Source of the DNA: Terriglobia bacterium
Lineage (GTDB): Bacteria > Acidobacteriota > Terriglobia > Terriglobales > Acidobacteriaceae
Direction of reading: 5' to 3'
NCBI GenBank assembly: GCA_020073395.1
Contig: JAIQFF010000041.1
Span: forward strand, 1-32,862
DNA length: 32,862 bases
The translations under genes were made by a program, and so were the position numbers. Position 1 is the first letter of the stretch, and the number at the start of each line of letters is the position of its first letter. Below, in pieces: positions 9,520 to 18,976 of this stretch. A model generated the notes under the pieces. The model saw only the letters and a list, made by a program, of their open reading frames with translations, had not been told where the DNA came from and did no database searches.

Positions 9520-9579
9520 GGATCCTTCGACTGTGTGGCTGGTTCGCAAGCGAAGCAGGCACTTCGCTCAGGATGACAC
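9520..9579. repeat. Repeat with GGATCCTTCG...CTTCGCTCAGGATGAC ends (family B)
   Basis: The two ends are the halves of a motif usually seen as one short unit (GTCATCCTGAGCGAAG...GGATC on the other strand), here split by about 35 bases that contain GTGTGG and a GCAAGCGAAGC element. Related ends occur at 10177-10293 and 15238-15258. It lies between the GIDE-domain gene and lemA, directly upstream of the lemA ribosome binding site. Confidence 0.6.
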
Positions 9580-9591
9580 CGAGGGGTGAAG

Positions 9592-10158
9592 ATGGGCGTC
9601 AGCATTGTAGCGGCAGCGGCTGTGTTCTTCGTTGTGGCGGGAGGGCTGCTCTACCTGATCATCATGTACAACGAACTGGTCCGGCTGCGGAACGATAATG
9701 ACCGCGCCTGGGCGAATATTGATGTGTTGCTCAAGCAACGTCGCGACGAGATCCCCAACCTGGTGGAGACTGTCAAAGGCTACATGCAGCACGAGCGGCA
9801 AACGCTGGAGTCGGTCACGCAGGCGCGGGCGGCGTCGATGAATGCAGCCAGCATCGGGCAGAAGGCGCAGGCCGACCTGATGATGACCGGGGCGCTGCGC
9901 GGGCTGTTCGCGGTGGCGGAGAATTATCCCCAGCTGAAAGCCAATGAAAATTTTCTGAAGTTGCAAAACCGGATTTCTGAACTGGAGGAACGCATCGCCG
10001 ATCGCCGCGAGTTCTTTAACGACGATGTGAACACTTACAACACCCGCATCCGGCAGTTGCCGGAGGTTTTCCTGGCAAACCTGATGGCCTTGAAGCCCAG
10101 GGAGTTTTTCAAGGTGTCAGACGAAGACCGCAAGCTGGTGGAAGTAAAGTTGGCGTAG
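9592..10158 (+). CDS. lemA: LemA family protein
   Basis: 188 residues: one N-terminal membrane helix (~4-26) and then a long helical domain with the LemA signature 'YNELVRLRNDNDRAWANIDV' followed by 'LLKQRRDEIPNLVETVKGYM', and 'LFAVAENYPQLKANENFLKLQ' further on. LemA proteins are anchored in the membrane with the helical bundle on one side; their biochemical role is unclear. The ATG at 9592 is preferred over GTG 9586 because GAGGGG (9581-9586) is spaced correctly for it. The gene sits after the GIDE-domain gene on the same strand, with repeat DNA between. Confidence 0.92.
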   Translation: MGVSIVAAAAVFFVVAGGLLYLIIMYNELVRLRNDNDRAWANIDVLLKQRRDEIPNLVETVKGYMQHERQTLESVTQARAASMNAASIGQKAQADLMMTGALRGLFAVAENYPQLKANENFLKLQNRISELEERIADRREFFNDDVNTYNTRIRQLPEVFLANLMALKPREFFKVSDEDRKLVEVKLA

Positions 10159-10176
10159 TGAACTGTCCACATTCGG

Positions 10177-10293
10177 GGCGTCATGCTGAGCTTGCGAAGC
10201 ATCTGGCGTGGAGCGGATGCGTACTCAGGGCGGCAGTGTGCCGGTACGCACCAGATCCTTCACCCGGCTAAAGCCGGGGTTCAGGATGACGCC
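10177..10293. repeat. Large inverted repeat element (family B)
   Basis: Begins GGCGTCATGCTGAGC (10177-10191) and ends with the inverted counterpart TTCAGGATGACGCC (10280-10293). The inner part contains further symmetry: CATCTGGCGTG...GGTACGCACCAGATC, and a CCGGCTAAAGCCGG hairpin (10264-10277). It fills most of the gap between lemA and rpsA, which converge. Confidence 0.7.
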
Positions 10294-10331
10294 GACCGTG
10301 GGAAGGCGCCATTCTTGGCGGCTTAAAAACC

Positions 10332-10358
10332 TCGCGGGCGTGTCGCCCGGGACCACAC
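10332..10358. repeat. Single palindromic repeat (family A)
   Basis: TCGCGGGCGTGTCGCCCGGG followed by ACCACAC; the same core and CCACAC flank as the copies at 2438-2510, 26132-26164 and 32781-32812. It lies nine bases past the 3' end of rpsA. Confidence 0.7.
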
Positions 10359-10366
10359 ATGAATCC

Positions 10367-12214
10367 CTAGTTGTTATCGCCCCCGGCGCGCTTCCAGGAC
10401 ATGAGCTCGCCGATGGTGGAGCCGCCTGTGCTCGATACCGGTTGCTTGTAAGCCTCGACTTCGGAACGGGAGGCTTCTTCGCCTACCGCCTTGATGCTCA
10501 AGCCGACTTTCTTTTCTTCCTGATTCATCTTGATGATTTTGAAGTCGTGCTCGACTCCGGGCTCGAGGGCCAGGGGCTGGCCGTTCGCATCCACGGCTTC
10601 ACTGTTATGACAGAGGCCTTCGATGCCCTCCGCGATTTCGACAAAAGCGCCAAAAGTGGCCACCCGCAGGACTTTGCCGTGCAGCACGTCGCCCACATGA
10701 TGTTGTGCGAAGAAAGTCTCCCAAACATCAGGCTGGAGCTGTTTCACGCCCAGCGAAAGCCGGCGCTTGTCGGGTTCGATGGCCAGTACGATGGCTTTGA
10801 CCCGGTCGCCCTTCTTCAAAACTTCCGAGGGATGCTTCACGCGCTTGGTCCAGCTCAGGTTGCTGACGTGCACCAGGCCGTCGATGCCTTCCTCGATTTC
10901 GATGAAGGCGCCGAAGTCGGTGAGATTGCGCACCCGGCCTTCGACCGTAGCGCCTACAGGATATTTGTCATGCAGCGCGTCCCAGGGATTGGCCGCCAGT
11001 TGCCTCATGCCCAGAGAAATGCGCCGCTCCTGCGGATTGACGCTCAACACAACGCAATCGACCTGATCGCCCACATTGACCAGCTTCGATGGGTGCTTGA
11101 TGCGCTTGGACCAGGTCATTTCGCTGACGTGTACCAGGCCTTCGATGCCCTGCTCGAGCTCGACGAAGGCGCCGTAGTCGGTGACGCTGATCACGCGCCC
11201 GCTAACGTGCGCCCCCACCGGATAGCGATGCGATGCGTCCAGCCAGGGGTCGGGAGTGAGCTGCTTGAATCCCAGCGAAACCCGTTGCTTGTCTTTGTCG
11301 AACTTCAGCACCTTCACCTGGATCTGGTCACCGACGTTGACCAGGTCGCGGGGGTGCGTGAGGCGGCCCCAGGACATATCTGTGATATGGAGAAGGCCGT
11401 CGATTCCGCCGAGGTCAACGAAAGCGCCGTACTCGGTGAGGTTCTTTACCACTCCGGTGAGGGCAGTGCCTTCTTCCAGATGCTCCAGAGTCTTCGACTT
11501 CTTTTCGTTCTGTTCCTCTTCCATCAACTGCTTGCGCGAAACCACGATGTTGCCGCGTTTCTTGTTGAGCTTGATGACCGCGACTTCGATGGTTTCGCCC
11601 TTCAGCACGTCGAGATTGCGCAGAGGACGCAAGTCGGCCTGGGAGCCGGGCAGGAAAGCCTGCGCGCCCAAAATATCCACCGTCAGGCCGCCCTTGATAC
11701 GCTCGATCACTACCGCTTTGATCGGCTTCTTCTCGTTGTGGGCCTTCTCAATCTCGTCCCAGGCACGCAGCCGCTGCGCCTTCTGGTGGGAGAGGTTGAT
11801 GTAGCCTTCCTCGGTCTCACCCTTGTCGCGCATGACGGCGATCTCATCGCCGGGCTGAAAGCGCGGTTTGCCGGAGTGGTCCATCACCTCGGCAATGGGG
11901 AGCATGCCTTCGGATTTGGCGCCGATATCCACCACCACGTGGGTGAGGGTAATCTTGAGCACGGTGCCCTTGATGACGTTGTCTTCACGGGCAGCTTCTT
12001 CCGTCTCGGTGGTGAAACTCTCGAGGGCGGAGGCGAAGTCTTCTGTGGTTGAGGGTTTTTCGTCCAGATTCTGGGGTGCTTCGGTATGCGCAGTCTGGGG
12101 TGGCTGGGGGGAGTCGCTGTTTAAGGTCGAGCCCTCCGCGGATTCCACGGGTCGCTCCACTACGGAGGTCGAAGTCGCGGAATCCAGGTTATGGGCGTTG
12201 TTATCGTCAGGCAA
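10367..12214 (-). CDS. rpsA: 30S ribosomal protein S1 (six S1 domains)
   Basis: 615 residues. After an acidic, Ser/Thr-rich N-terminal extension (~1-78) come six S1 OB-fold domains at roughly 80-147, 165-233, 250-320, 337-405, 422-492 and 510-580. Domains 3-6 carry the standard 'YGAFV/FGAFV' plus 'G(I/L)(D/E)GL(V/L)H' pattern. Domains 1 and 2 are diverged, as in proteins that use them to dock on the ribosome. S1 binds mRNA and helps recruit it to the 30S subunit. The start is TTG at 12214, with GAGAGAGG nine bases upstream; no in-frame ATG occurs before domain 1. A good promoter lies about 175 bases upstream, giving a long leader. The N-terminal extension is longer than in E. coli S1. Confidence 0.96.
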   Translation of the reverse strand: MPDDNNAHNLDSATSTSVVERPVESAEGSTLNSDSPQPPQTAHTEAPQNLDEKPSTTEDFASALESFTTETEEAAREDNVIKGTVLKITLTHVVVDIGAKSEGMLPIAEVMDHSGKPRFQPGDEIAVMRDKGETEEGYINLSHQKAQRLRAWDEIEKAHNEKKPIKAVVIERIKGGLTVDILGAQAFLPGSQADLRPLRNLDVLKGETIEVAVIKLNKKRGNIVVSRKQLMEEEQNEKKSKTLEHLEEGTALTGVVKNLTEYGAFVDLGGIDGLLHITDMSWGRLTHPRDLVNVGDQIQVKVLKFDKDKQRVSLGFKQLTPDPWLDASHRYPVGAHVSGRVISVTDYGAFVELEQGIEGLVHVSEMTWSKRIKHPSKLVNVGDQVDCVVLSVNPQERRISLGMRQLAANPWDALHDKYPVGATVEGRVRNLTDFGAFIEIEEGIDGLVHVSNLSWTKRVKHPSEVLKKGDRVKAIVLAIEPDKRRLSLGVKQLQPDVWETFFAQHHVGDVLHGKVLRVATFGAFVEIAEGIEGLCHNSEAVDANGQPLALEPGVEHDFKIIKMNQEEKKVGLSIKAVGEEASRSEVEAYKQPVSSTGGSTIGELMSWKRAGGDNN

Positions 12215-12390
12215 GGTTGATGGCCTCTCTCGGGTTTTCCACGCACGTGGGTGCGGGGACGGATGCGGGACGATTAGCGGACGGCTGGCGTTAGTCTAAG
12301 GTTGTGTTGAGCCCGCCCTGGCGGACGGGCTGGAACAATCCCAGCGGTCGGACGTCTCTAAGCAAACCCGCGTCCAAAGGGAACTCTTCG

Positions 12391-12420
12391 AGTGTAGCAA
12401 TCGCTTCCGAACAGTGTCAA
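12391..12420 (-). promoter_or_regulatory. Promoter of rpsA
   Basis: On the minus strand TTGACA (12415-12420) and TACACT (12391-12396) are separated by 18 bases, with a TGC extension before the -10 box. This is the best sigma-70-type promoter in the window. Transcription would begin near 12384, leaving a leader of about 170 bases before the TTG start of rpsA. Confidence 0.72.
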
Positions 12421-12454
12421 ACAACAAAAATCCACAGCCTACCGCTGGTTTCCG

Positions 12455-12516
12455 GCTTCTAGCTACTGGCCAATACAAACCACGTAGGGCAGGAGCCAGC
12501 AGCTAGGAGCTAGCAG
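12455..12516. repeat. Imperfect inverted repeat (CTAGCTRCTGGC type)
   Basis: CTTCTAGCTACTGGC (about 12456-12470) is matched by an inverted copy at 12496-12510 (reverse complement CTCCTAGCTGCTGGC), 13 of 15 positions equal. It differs in sequence from the GC-rich palindromes elsewhere and lies directly before the HIT gene promoter. Confidence 0.55.
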
Positions 12517-12524
12517 CGCTCTTC

Positions 12525-12533
12525 TGCTACTCT
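12525..12533 (+). promoter_or_regulatory. Extended -10 box of the HIT gene
   Basis: TGCTACTCT, an extended -10 type element, ends eight bases before the ATG at 12542. No Shine-Dalgarno sequence lies in the gap, so the message is probably leaderless or nearly so. No clear -35 box. Confidence 0.45.
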
Positions 12534-12541
12534 GCCCTGCC

Positions 12542-13024
12542 ATGGACTATCTTTGGACACCCTGGCGCTATGCCTACGTGGCTGGCATCGATAAGACTTC
12601 CGGGTGCATCTTCTGCGATCTGCCGAAGGCCGGGGACGATGCCAAAGCTCGCATTGTTCATCGCGGCCAGCACTGCTACGTCGTCCTCAATACCTATCCT
12701 TACACCTCCGGGCACGTGATGATCGTGCCTTTCGCTCATTTGGATGAACTGCAAAAGCTGCCGGTGGAAGCGGCCCACGAGATGATGGACCTGGGGCAGA
12801 AGATGGAGCGGGTCTTGCGCCAGCTTTATACCCCGGACGGGATCAACCTGGGGATGAATATCGGCAAGGCGGCGGGAGCAGGGGTGGCGGGACACATCCA
12901 TTTGCACGCGCTGCCGCGCTGGGTGGCGGACGCCAATTTCGTGACGGTCGTCGGGGAAAGCAGAGTGCTGCCTGAAAGTCTAGAGACAACGTATGAGAGG
13001 ATTAAGGCGGCGATGGCGGAGTAG
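12542..13024 (+). CDS. HIT-family nucleotide hydrolase/phosphorylase
   Basis: 160 residues with the full histidine triad 'GHIHLHALPRW' (His118, His120, His122; the middle one is the expected nucleophile). It starts with 'LWTPWRYAYV' and has a zinc-type 'CIFC' pair at 22-25, features of the HIT branch close to diadenosine tetraphosphate phosphorylases. It probably acts on dinucleoside polyphosphates or nucleotide conjugates in the cytoplasm; exact substrate unknown. 'YPYTSGHVMIVPFAH' (~52-66) is the conserved nucleotide-binding segment. The gene is monocistronic, divergent from rpsA and convergent with ligA. Confidence 0.93.
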   Translation: MDYLWTPWRYAYVAGIDKTSGCIFCDLPKAGDDAKARIVHRGQHCYVVLNTYPYTSGHVMIVPFAHLDELQKLPVEAAHEMMDLGQKMERVLRQLYTPDGINLGMNIGKAAGAGVAGHIHLHALPRWVADANFVTVVGESRVLPESLETTYERIKAAMAE

Positions 13025-13030
13025 GTGCTT

Positions 13031-13145
13031 GTGTGGGACCGCGTCTGTGACCCGGTCGGGCGGTGCGAACGCGAGAAGGCTGGATAGAACCTAAAAACTG
13101 CGGCCCCTCGGGCCGCCTGACCGGGTCACAGACCCGGTCCCACAC
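13031..13145. repeat. 33-bp inverted repeat pair with nested hairpin, between HIT gene and ligA
   Basis: The arms 13031-13063 and 13113-13145 match as inverted copies at 31 of 33 positions (GTGTGGGACCG...). Inside the loop is a second perfect hairpin, CGGCCC-CTC-GGGCCG (13101-13115), which overlaps the start of the right arm. Located between two convergent genes, it could end transcription from both sides. The GTGTGG ends match the outer ends of other repeats in the window. Confidence 0.8.
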
Positions 13146-13171
13146 AGGCACAACACATCACCGCTGCACTA

Positions 13172-15343
<2,172 letters not shown>

Positions 15344-15358
15344 GCATTCACACTAGAG

Positions 15359-15862
15359 ATGTATATTCTTGAAACAAAACGACTGCTGCTTCGCGAATTG
15401 GCTCCTGAAGACATCGACGCGCTGGAGGCAGTCCTGTCTGATCCTGAGACCATGCGCTATTATCCCTCCGCTCTGGATCGGGCCGGAGTTTCAGCCTGGA
15501 TCGAACGCAACCGGCAGCGCTACGTCGATGCCGGGCATGGACTCTGGGCGATGGTCTTGAAGTCGAGCGGCGAGGTTATCGGCGATTGCGGGTTGGCCCG
15601 GCAGTCGGTGGATGGCAAGGATGAGATTGAAATTGGCTATCACGTGCGGCGCGATCTTTGGGGCCAGGGTTATGCTCCGGAAGCGGCCCGCGCCTGCCGG
15701 GACTATGGCTTTTCCCGGATTGGTGCCGGCCGCCTCATCTCGCTCATCCGGCCGGAGAACATGCCGTCGCGCCGGGTAGCGGAAAAGATTGGGTTGAGCT
15801 TATGGAAGGAAGTGCTCTGGAAAGACTTGCCGCACTGCGTATATGTGATTCGAAGAGAATGA
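15359..15862 (+). CDS. GNAT-family N-acetyltransferase (RimJ/RimL type)
   Basis: 167 residues. It starts 'MYILETKRLLLREL' and has 'DPETMRYYP', 'EIEIGYHVRRDLWGQGYAPEA' (the acetyl-CoA-binding loop with Gln/Gly-x-Gly/Ala) and 'LISLIRPENMPSRRVAEKIG', the pattern of acetyltransferases that modify protein N-termini or small molecules. Substrate unknown. The ATG at 15359 is chosen over an upstream GTG because it begins the first conserved strand; the upstream part is repeat DNA. Only a weak GAG precedes the start. Confidence 0.9.
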   Translation: MYILETKRLLLRELAPEDIDALEAVLSDPETMRYYPSALDRAGVSAWIERNRQRYVDAGHGLWAMVLKSSGEVIGDCGLARQSVDGKDEIEIGYHVRRDLWGQGYAPEAARACRDYGFSRIGAGRLISLIRPENMPSRRVAEKIGLSLWKEVLWKDLPHCVYVIRRE

Positions 15863-15869
15863 GATTTAT

Positions 15870-15910
15870 GTGGAGCGGGCGCGCCCTCGCCCGCGGCCTT
15901 TGACTTTGAC
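15870..15910. repeat. Palindromic repeat (family A) with CTTTGACTTTGAC tail
   Basis: GTGGAGCGGGCG-CGCCCT-CGCCCGC (7-bp stem 15875-15881/15888-15894) followed by GGCCTTTGACTTTGAC. The same palindrome-plus-tail arrangement occurs at 2438-2510, 15224-15343 and 18822-18950. It lies in the 221-base gap between the convergent GNAT and TPR genes, which contains no gene. Confidence 0.75.
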
Positions 15911-16026
15911 GGCAGGAATTGTCGTGCTTTGCCCAAGCTGGATAGAGCCGCCCCGCCTCGGGTCCGTCGCCTTTGACTTCGCTGGTTTGAGAGATTCGGA
16001 GACCCTTTTTTCAGTAGGGCCGCCAA

Positions 16027-16073
16027 GATCAAAATCAACTTCAAAGGCGTCGGACAAGAGTGTCCGACCCACA
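16027..16073. repeat. Palindromic repeat (GTCGGACA type), inverted orientation
   Basis: GATCAAAATCAACTTC, then AAAGGCGTCGGACA-AGAG-TGTCCGAC and CCACAC. The hairpin stem is 8 bp (16049-16056/16061-16068). It is nearly the same as the right half of the element at 18822-18950 and shares its core with 21373-21403. The TCAAA...TCAA part is the inverted form of the CTTTGACTTTGA tail. Confidence 0.75.
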
Positions 16074-16083
16074 CTCTTTGCAG

Positions 16084-17745
16084 CTACACCAGGTCTTCTA
16101 CCTTCAATTGCACGGTGCCGCCCTTCCAGGATGACTGGAATCGCTTTTGCACGAAGGCGGCGTCATATTCGCGCTTTTGTGCTTTCAGGGCCTGTTCCAG
16201 GCCAAACAGTGAGCGCGGGTTGCGCGGGTGATGATCAAGATCCTCGCGGAAGACTTTTTCCGCGCCGGCTGCGTCGCCGTTCATCAGAAGCACCGCACCC
16301 AGGGACTCGCGCACGGGGAAGAACCAATCTTCGGGCTCGTTGTATTTCAACGAGTCTTGGACCTCGACCGCCTCCTGCAGTTGGGCGATGGCGGCAGCGT
16401 TATCTTTCCTGGCCAGGGCAATTTTCGCGCCCAATACATCTCTGGCAATCTTCAAGACGTCTTTGGTCTTGTTGTTCACCGGCATGGCGAAGACGACATC
16501 TTCCGGCGTGTTCTTTTCCGCATCGGCCACGACCTGGTAGTCGGCCTGGGCTTCATCCGGCTTGCCCTTGGCGGCCAGCGCCATACCCCGGGCGAAATGC
16601 CAGAACACGGCCTCGGTCTTCATTTCGGGATCGGGTTTCGGCATCTTCAAAATGTCGTCCCAGCGGTGAAAGCGCACGTCAACCGCGATCGGGATGGTCA
16701 CGAAGCCTTCGAGCGGCGGCATTTCTTTCACGCCGGGTCGCACGTGAGCAGCCAGCAGTTGGGCGCTCTTCATGGCCTCCGCGTAATCGCCATTCATGGC
16801 GGAACACATGGCGATGAAATGCAGATTGTGGCTGTAGTACATCATGGGGTAGAGGCCCTGCGCTCCGCTGGCCTTGATGTAGGCACGATCGGCGATGGCC
16901 GCCGCCTGGTTGGTCTTTACCGCCGCTGCGTAGTCGCCGGTGCGAATGTAAACGTGGGCCGGCATGTGCACCAGGTGTCCTGCCGCGGGGGCCATTGCGG
17001 CCAGGCGGTTCGCGCCTGCCAGGGCCCGTTCCGGAGAAGCTGAAGCCTCGACGGCGTGAATGTAGTAGTGGATCGCGCCCATGTGGTTGGGGTCGCGTTT
17101 GATCACCGACTCGAGCGTGGCCACAATCTCTTCCGTGCCGGCTTCCGGAGTTCCGTCATGGTGCCACAAGCCCCAGGGGTGCAGGTTCATGCCGGACTCG
17201 GCAAACAGCGTGGCCGCATCCAGATCATCGGGAAAATTCTTTGACATCTCGCGCATGGCGTCGTGATAGGCCTCGGCCGCCTGCCGCCGGTCAGCTTTAG
17301 GATCGGCCGGGAATCGCAGCGCCATGGCCTGAATGTAGGCTTGCTCGGCGGGCGAAGCATCGGCTGACAGCTCAACAGCCTTCTGGATGGCGTTGTGAGC
17401 CTCGGCGAAACGCTCATCGCTGGCGGGATCGTTGTAGTTCGGTCCAACGGCTTCAGCAACTCCCCAGTACGCCATGGCGAGCTTGGGGTCGAGGTCGGCG
17501 GCACGTCGAAATGAGCGCGCGGCCTCGTCGTGGTTGAAGGCGTAGATCAGCCGCAGCCCCTGATCGAAGAATTGCTGTGCCTGCGGATTCTTGGTGGAGA
17601 CGGGATGATGCAAGTTTCCCAGCCCAGTCATAAGCGTGGCCGGCTTCGGCTGGGCCTGGGCCGAATGCGTCTGAGCTGAAAGATTCTGAGCTGCGACCAT
17701 GCCGCTTAGCAGCAGGGCGAACAAAACTGAGCGCCAGGTTCTCAT
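16084..17745 (-). CDS. Secreted TPR-repeat protein
   Basis: 553 residues. Residues ~1-24 ('RTWRSVLFALLLSGMVAAQ') form a signal peptide, and the rest is alpha-helical tetratricopeptide repeats. One starts at 'AQQFFDQGLRLIYAFNHDEA' followed by 'ARSFRRAADLDPKLAMAYWG', and the last at 'LGAVLLMNGDAAGAEKVFRE'. 'HMPAHVYIRTGDYAAAVKTN' is a recognisable motif of a family common in acidobacteria and other soil bacteria. Its role is unknown; TPRs usually mediate protein contacts. The ATG at 17745 is supported by GGGAGGGA eight bases upstream. The frame stays open another ~1.2 kb upstream, but that extension lies opposite the lipid kinase gene and is not coding. Confidence 0.85.
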   Translation of the reverse strand: MRTWRSVLFALLLSGMVAAQNLSAQTHSAQAQPKPATLMTGLGNLHHPVSTKNPQAQQFFDQGLRLIYAFNHDEAARSFRRAADLDPKLAMAYWGVAEAVGPNYNDPASDERFAEAHNAIQKAVELSADASPAEQAYIQAMALRFPADPKADRRQAAEAYHDAMREMSKNFPDDLDAATLFAESGMNLHPWGLWHHDGTPEAGTEEIVATLESVIKRDPNHMGAIHYYIHAVEASASPERALAGANRLAAMAPAAGHLVHMPAHVYIRTGDYAAAVKTNQAAAIADRAYIKASGAQGLYPMMYYSHNLHFIAMCSAMNGDYAEAMKSAQLLAAHVRPGVKEMPPLEGFVTIPIAVDVRFHRWDDILKMPKPDPEMKTEAVFWHFARGMALAAKGKPDEAQADYQVVADAEKNTPEDVVFAMPVNNKTKDVLKIARDVLGAKIALARKDNAAAIAQLQEAVEVQDSLKYNEPEDWFFPVRESLGAVLLMNGDAAGAEKVFREDLDHHPRNPRSLFGLEQALKAQKREYDAAFVQKRFQSSWKGGTVQLKVEDLV

Positions 17746-17898
17746 AGCAGTTTTCCCTCCCCATGAATGACCAATCGAAAGATGAAAGGGCCCCGACCAA
17801 GGATAGCTTAGTGAAAAGGGCCGGAGGCTGCAACCTCGCGGCGGGAGGCCAGCTTCATGTTCCAGTACAATCCATTCTGATTTCCAATTCCAATCTTG

Positions 17899-18855
17899 AT
17901 GCGCAAGGCCGCCCTCTTCTACAACCCGCTCTCTGGCCGGCGCCGCGCGCGGCGACTGGCGGACGTTGAGGCGGCATTGGCCGTGCTGCGCCGGGCTGGG
18001 ATCGAGGCGGCCGCAGAGCCCACGCGGGGACAGGCAGACGCGGGCGAACAGGCGCGCCAGGCCATCGCCCACGGTTATGACACTATCGTTGCCTGTGGCG
18101 GCGATGGCACCGCCCATGACGTTCTCCAGGGCATGGTCGGAAGCGATGCAGCGCTGGGAGTTATTCCCCTGGGTACGGCCAACACGCTGGCTCATGATCT
18201 GCGATTGCCCCTTTCCCCGACGGGCGCGGCCAAGGCGCTGCTGACTGCAGCGCCTCGGCGCATTGCGCTGGGCCACGTGGAATATACCGATCTTGAAGGC
18301 CAGCGCGGCTCGCGGTTCTTCACGGTCGCGGCGGGGATCGGCGCCGATGCGCATCTGTTCTACAAGTTGAACCCGCTGGTCAAAGGCCACCTGGGCATGG
18401 CCGCTTACTACGCCAAGGCTACGCGACTGTGGCTGACTCATCCCATGGAAAAATTCGCGGTCGAGATGCAGGCGGATTCGCCAATGGAGGTCTCTCAACT
18501 GCTGGCGGTCCGTATCCGGAACTTTGGAGGCGTGCTGCGCGAGCTGGCGCCGGGAGCTTCGCTCGACCGCAATGACTTGCGGCTGGTACTTTTTCGCACC
18601 CGCAGCCGGATGGCGTATCTGAGCTACATCGTGCGCGGCCTGGTAGGAGCGCGGTGGCAGGTGAATGGAATCGATCTGGTGGATGGGTTGAAGATAGATT
18701 GCCGGACGCGGGCTGATGCGACCGTGGAGTCCCGCATCTTTGTGGAAGCCGACGGAGAATTGCTGGGCACGCTGCCCGCCACGATCAGCATCGTGCCCGA
18801 CGCGCTGGCATTGCTGGTACCGTGTGGATCGGACTCTCCTGTCCGACGCCTTTGA
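17899..18855 (+). CDS. Diacylglycerol kinase-like lipid kinase
   Basis: 318 residues of the DAGK/YegS/BmrU catalytic family, which phosphorylates lipids such as diacylglycerol or sphingoid bases at the membrane. Motifs: 'FYNPLSG' (7-13), 'VACGGDGTAHDV' with the GGDGT nucleotide site at 67-71, 'PLGTANTLAHDL' (90-101) and the C-terminal 'FVEADGE'. The ATG at 17899 is preferred to the overlapping TTG 17896. The last ten residues (from Cys in 'CGSDSPVRRL') and the stop codon are encoded by the palindromic repeat at 18822, so the natural C-terminus may have been altered by its insertion. A TACAAT box lies at 17866-17871. The specific lipid is unknown. Confidence 0.9.
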   Translation: MRKAALFYNPLSGRRRARRLADVEAALAVLRRAGIEAAAEPTRGQADAGEQARQAIAHGYDTIVACGGDGTAHDVLQGMVGSDAALGVIPLGTANTLAHDLRLPLSPTGAAKALLTAAPRRIALGHVEYTDLEGQRGSRFFTVAAGIGADAHLFYKLNPLVKGHLGMAAYYAKATRLWLTHPMEKFAVEMQADSPMEVSQLLAVRIRNFGGVLRELAPGASLDRNDLRLVLFRTRSRMAYLSYIVRGLVGARWQVNGIDLVDGLKIDCRTRADATVESRIFVEADGELLGTLPATISIVPDALALLVPCGSDSPVRRL

Positions 18856-18950
18856 CTTTGTTTTTGGTGTGTGATGTTGTGAGAACCCGAGTGGGTTCTG
18901 AGCGCCGAGATCAAAGTCAAAAGCGTCGGACAAGAGTGTCCGATCCACAC
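18822..18950. repeat. 39-bp imperfect inverted repeat pair with CTTTGACTTTG tails
   Basis: The left arm (18822-18860) reads GTGTGGATCGGACTCTCCTG, TCCGACGCC and TTTGACTTTG. The right arm (18912-18950) is its inverted copy with about four differences. Each arm holds its own GTCGGA/TCCGAC hairpin. Between them is a further perfect 7-bp hairpin, AGAACCC-GAGT-GGGTTCT (18882-18899). The left arm overlaps the end of the lipid kinase gene, and the right arm ends 15 bases before the promoter of the next gene. Confidence 0.85.
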
Positions 18951-18965
18951 GGTTGCCGGGGGCGC

Positions 18966-18971
18966 TACAAT
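18966..18971 (+). promoter_or_regulatory. -10 box of the YdjM-like gene
   Basis: TACAAT lies five bases before the TTG start at 18977, so transcription would start on the start codon itself. No ribosome binding site is visible. Confidence 0.5.
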
Positions 18972-18976
18972 AAACT

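Larger units (their letters stand above)
12215..12541. other. Divergent control region between rpsA and the HIT gene (327 bases, no gene)
   Basis: Holds the rpsA promoter (12391-12420) and its long 5' leader, an imperfect GCCCGCC/GGACGGGC hairpin at 12311-12330, a small CCACG-CA-CGTGG palindrome at 12239-12250, an inverted repeat at 12455-12516 and the -10-like box for the HIT gene. No coding sequence was recognised. Confidence 0.7.

Noticed and set aside
10208..12052. A 614-residue plus-strand open frame opposite rpsA
   Set aside because: It mirrors the codons of the S1 domains, is rich in His/Asp/Gln from reversed codons, and has no recognisable domain or ribosome binding site.
16084..18948. 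A 954-residue open frame on the minus strand extending far upstream of the TPR gene
   Set aside because: The extra ~400 N-terminal residues lie opposite the well-conserved lipid kinase gene and contain no family motif; a signal peptide and ribosome binding site mark the true start at 17745. High GC content keeps the opposite frame open.
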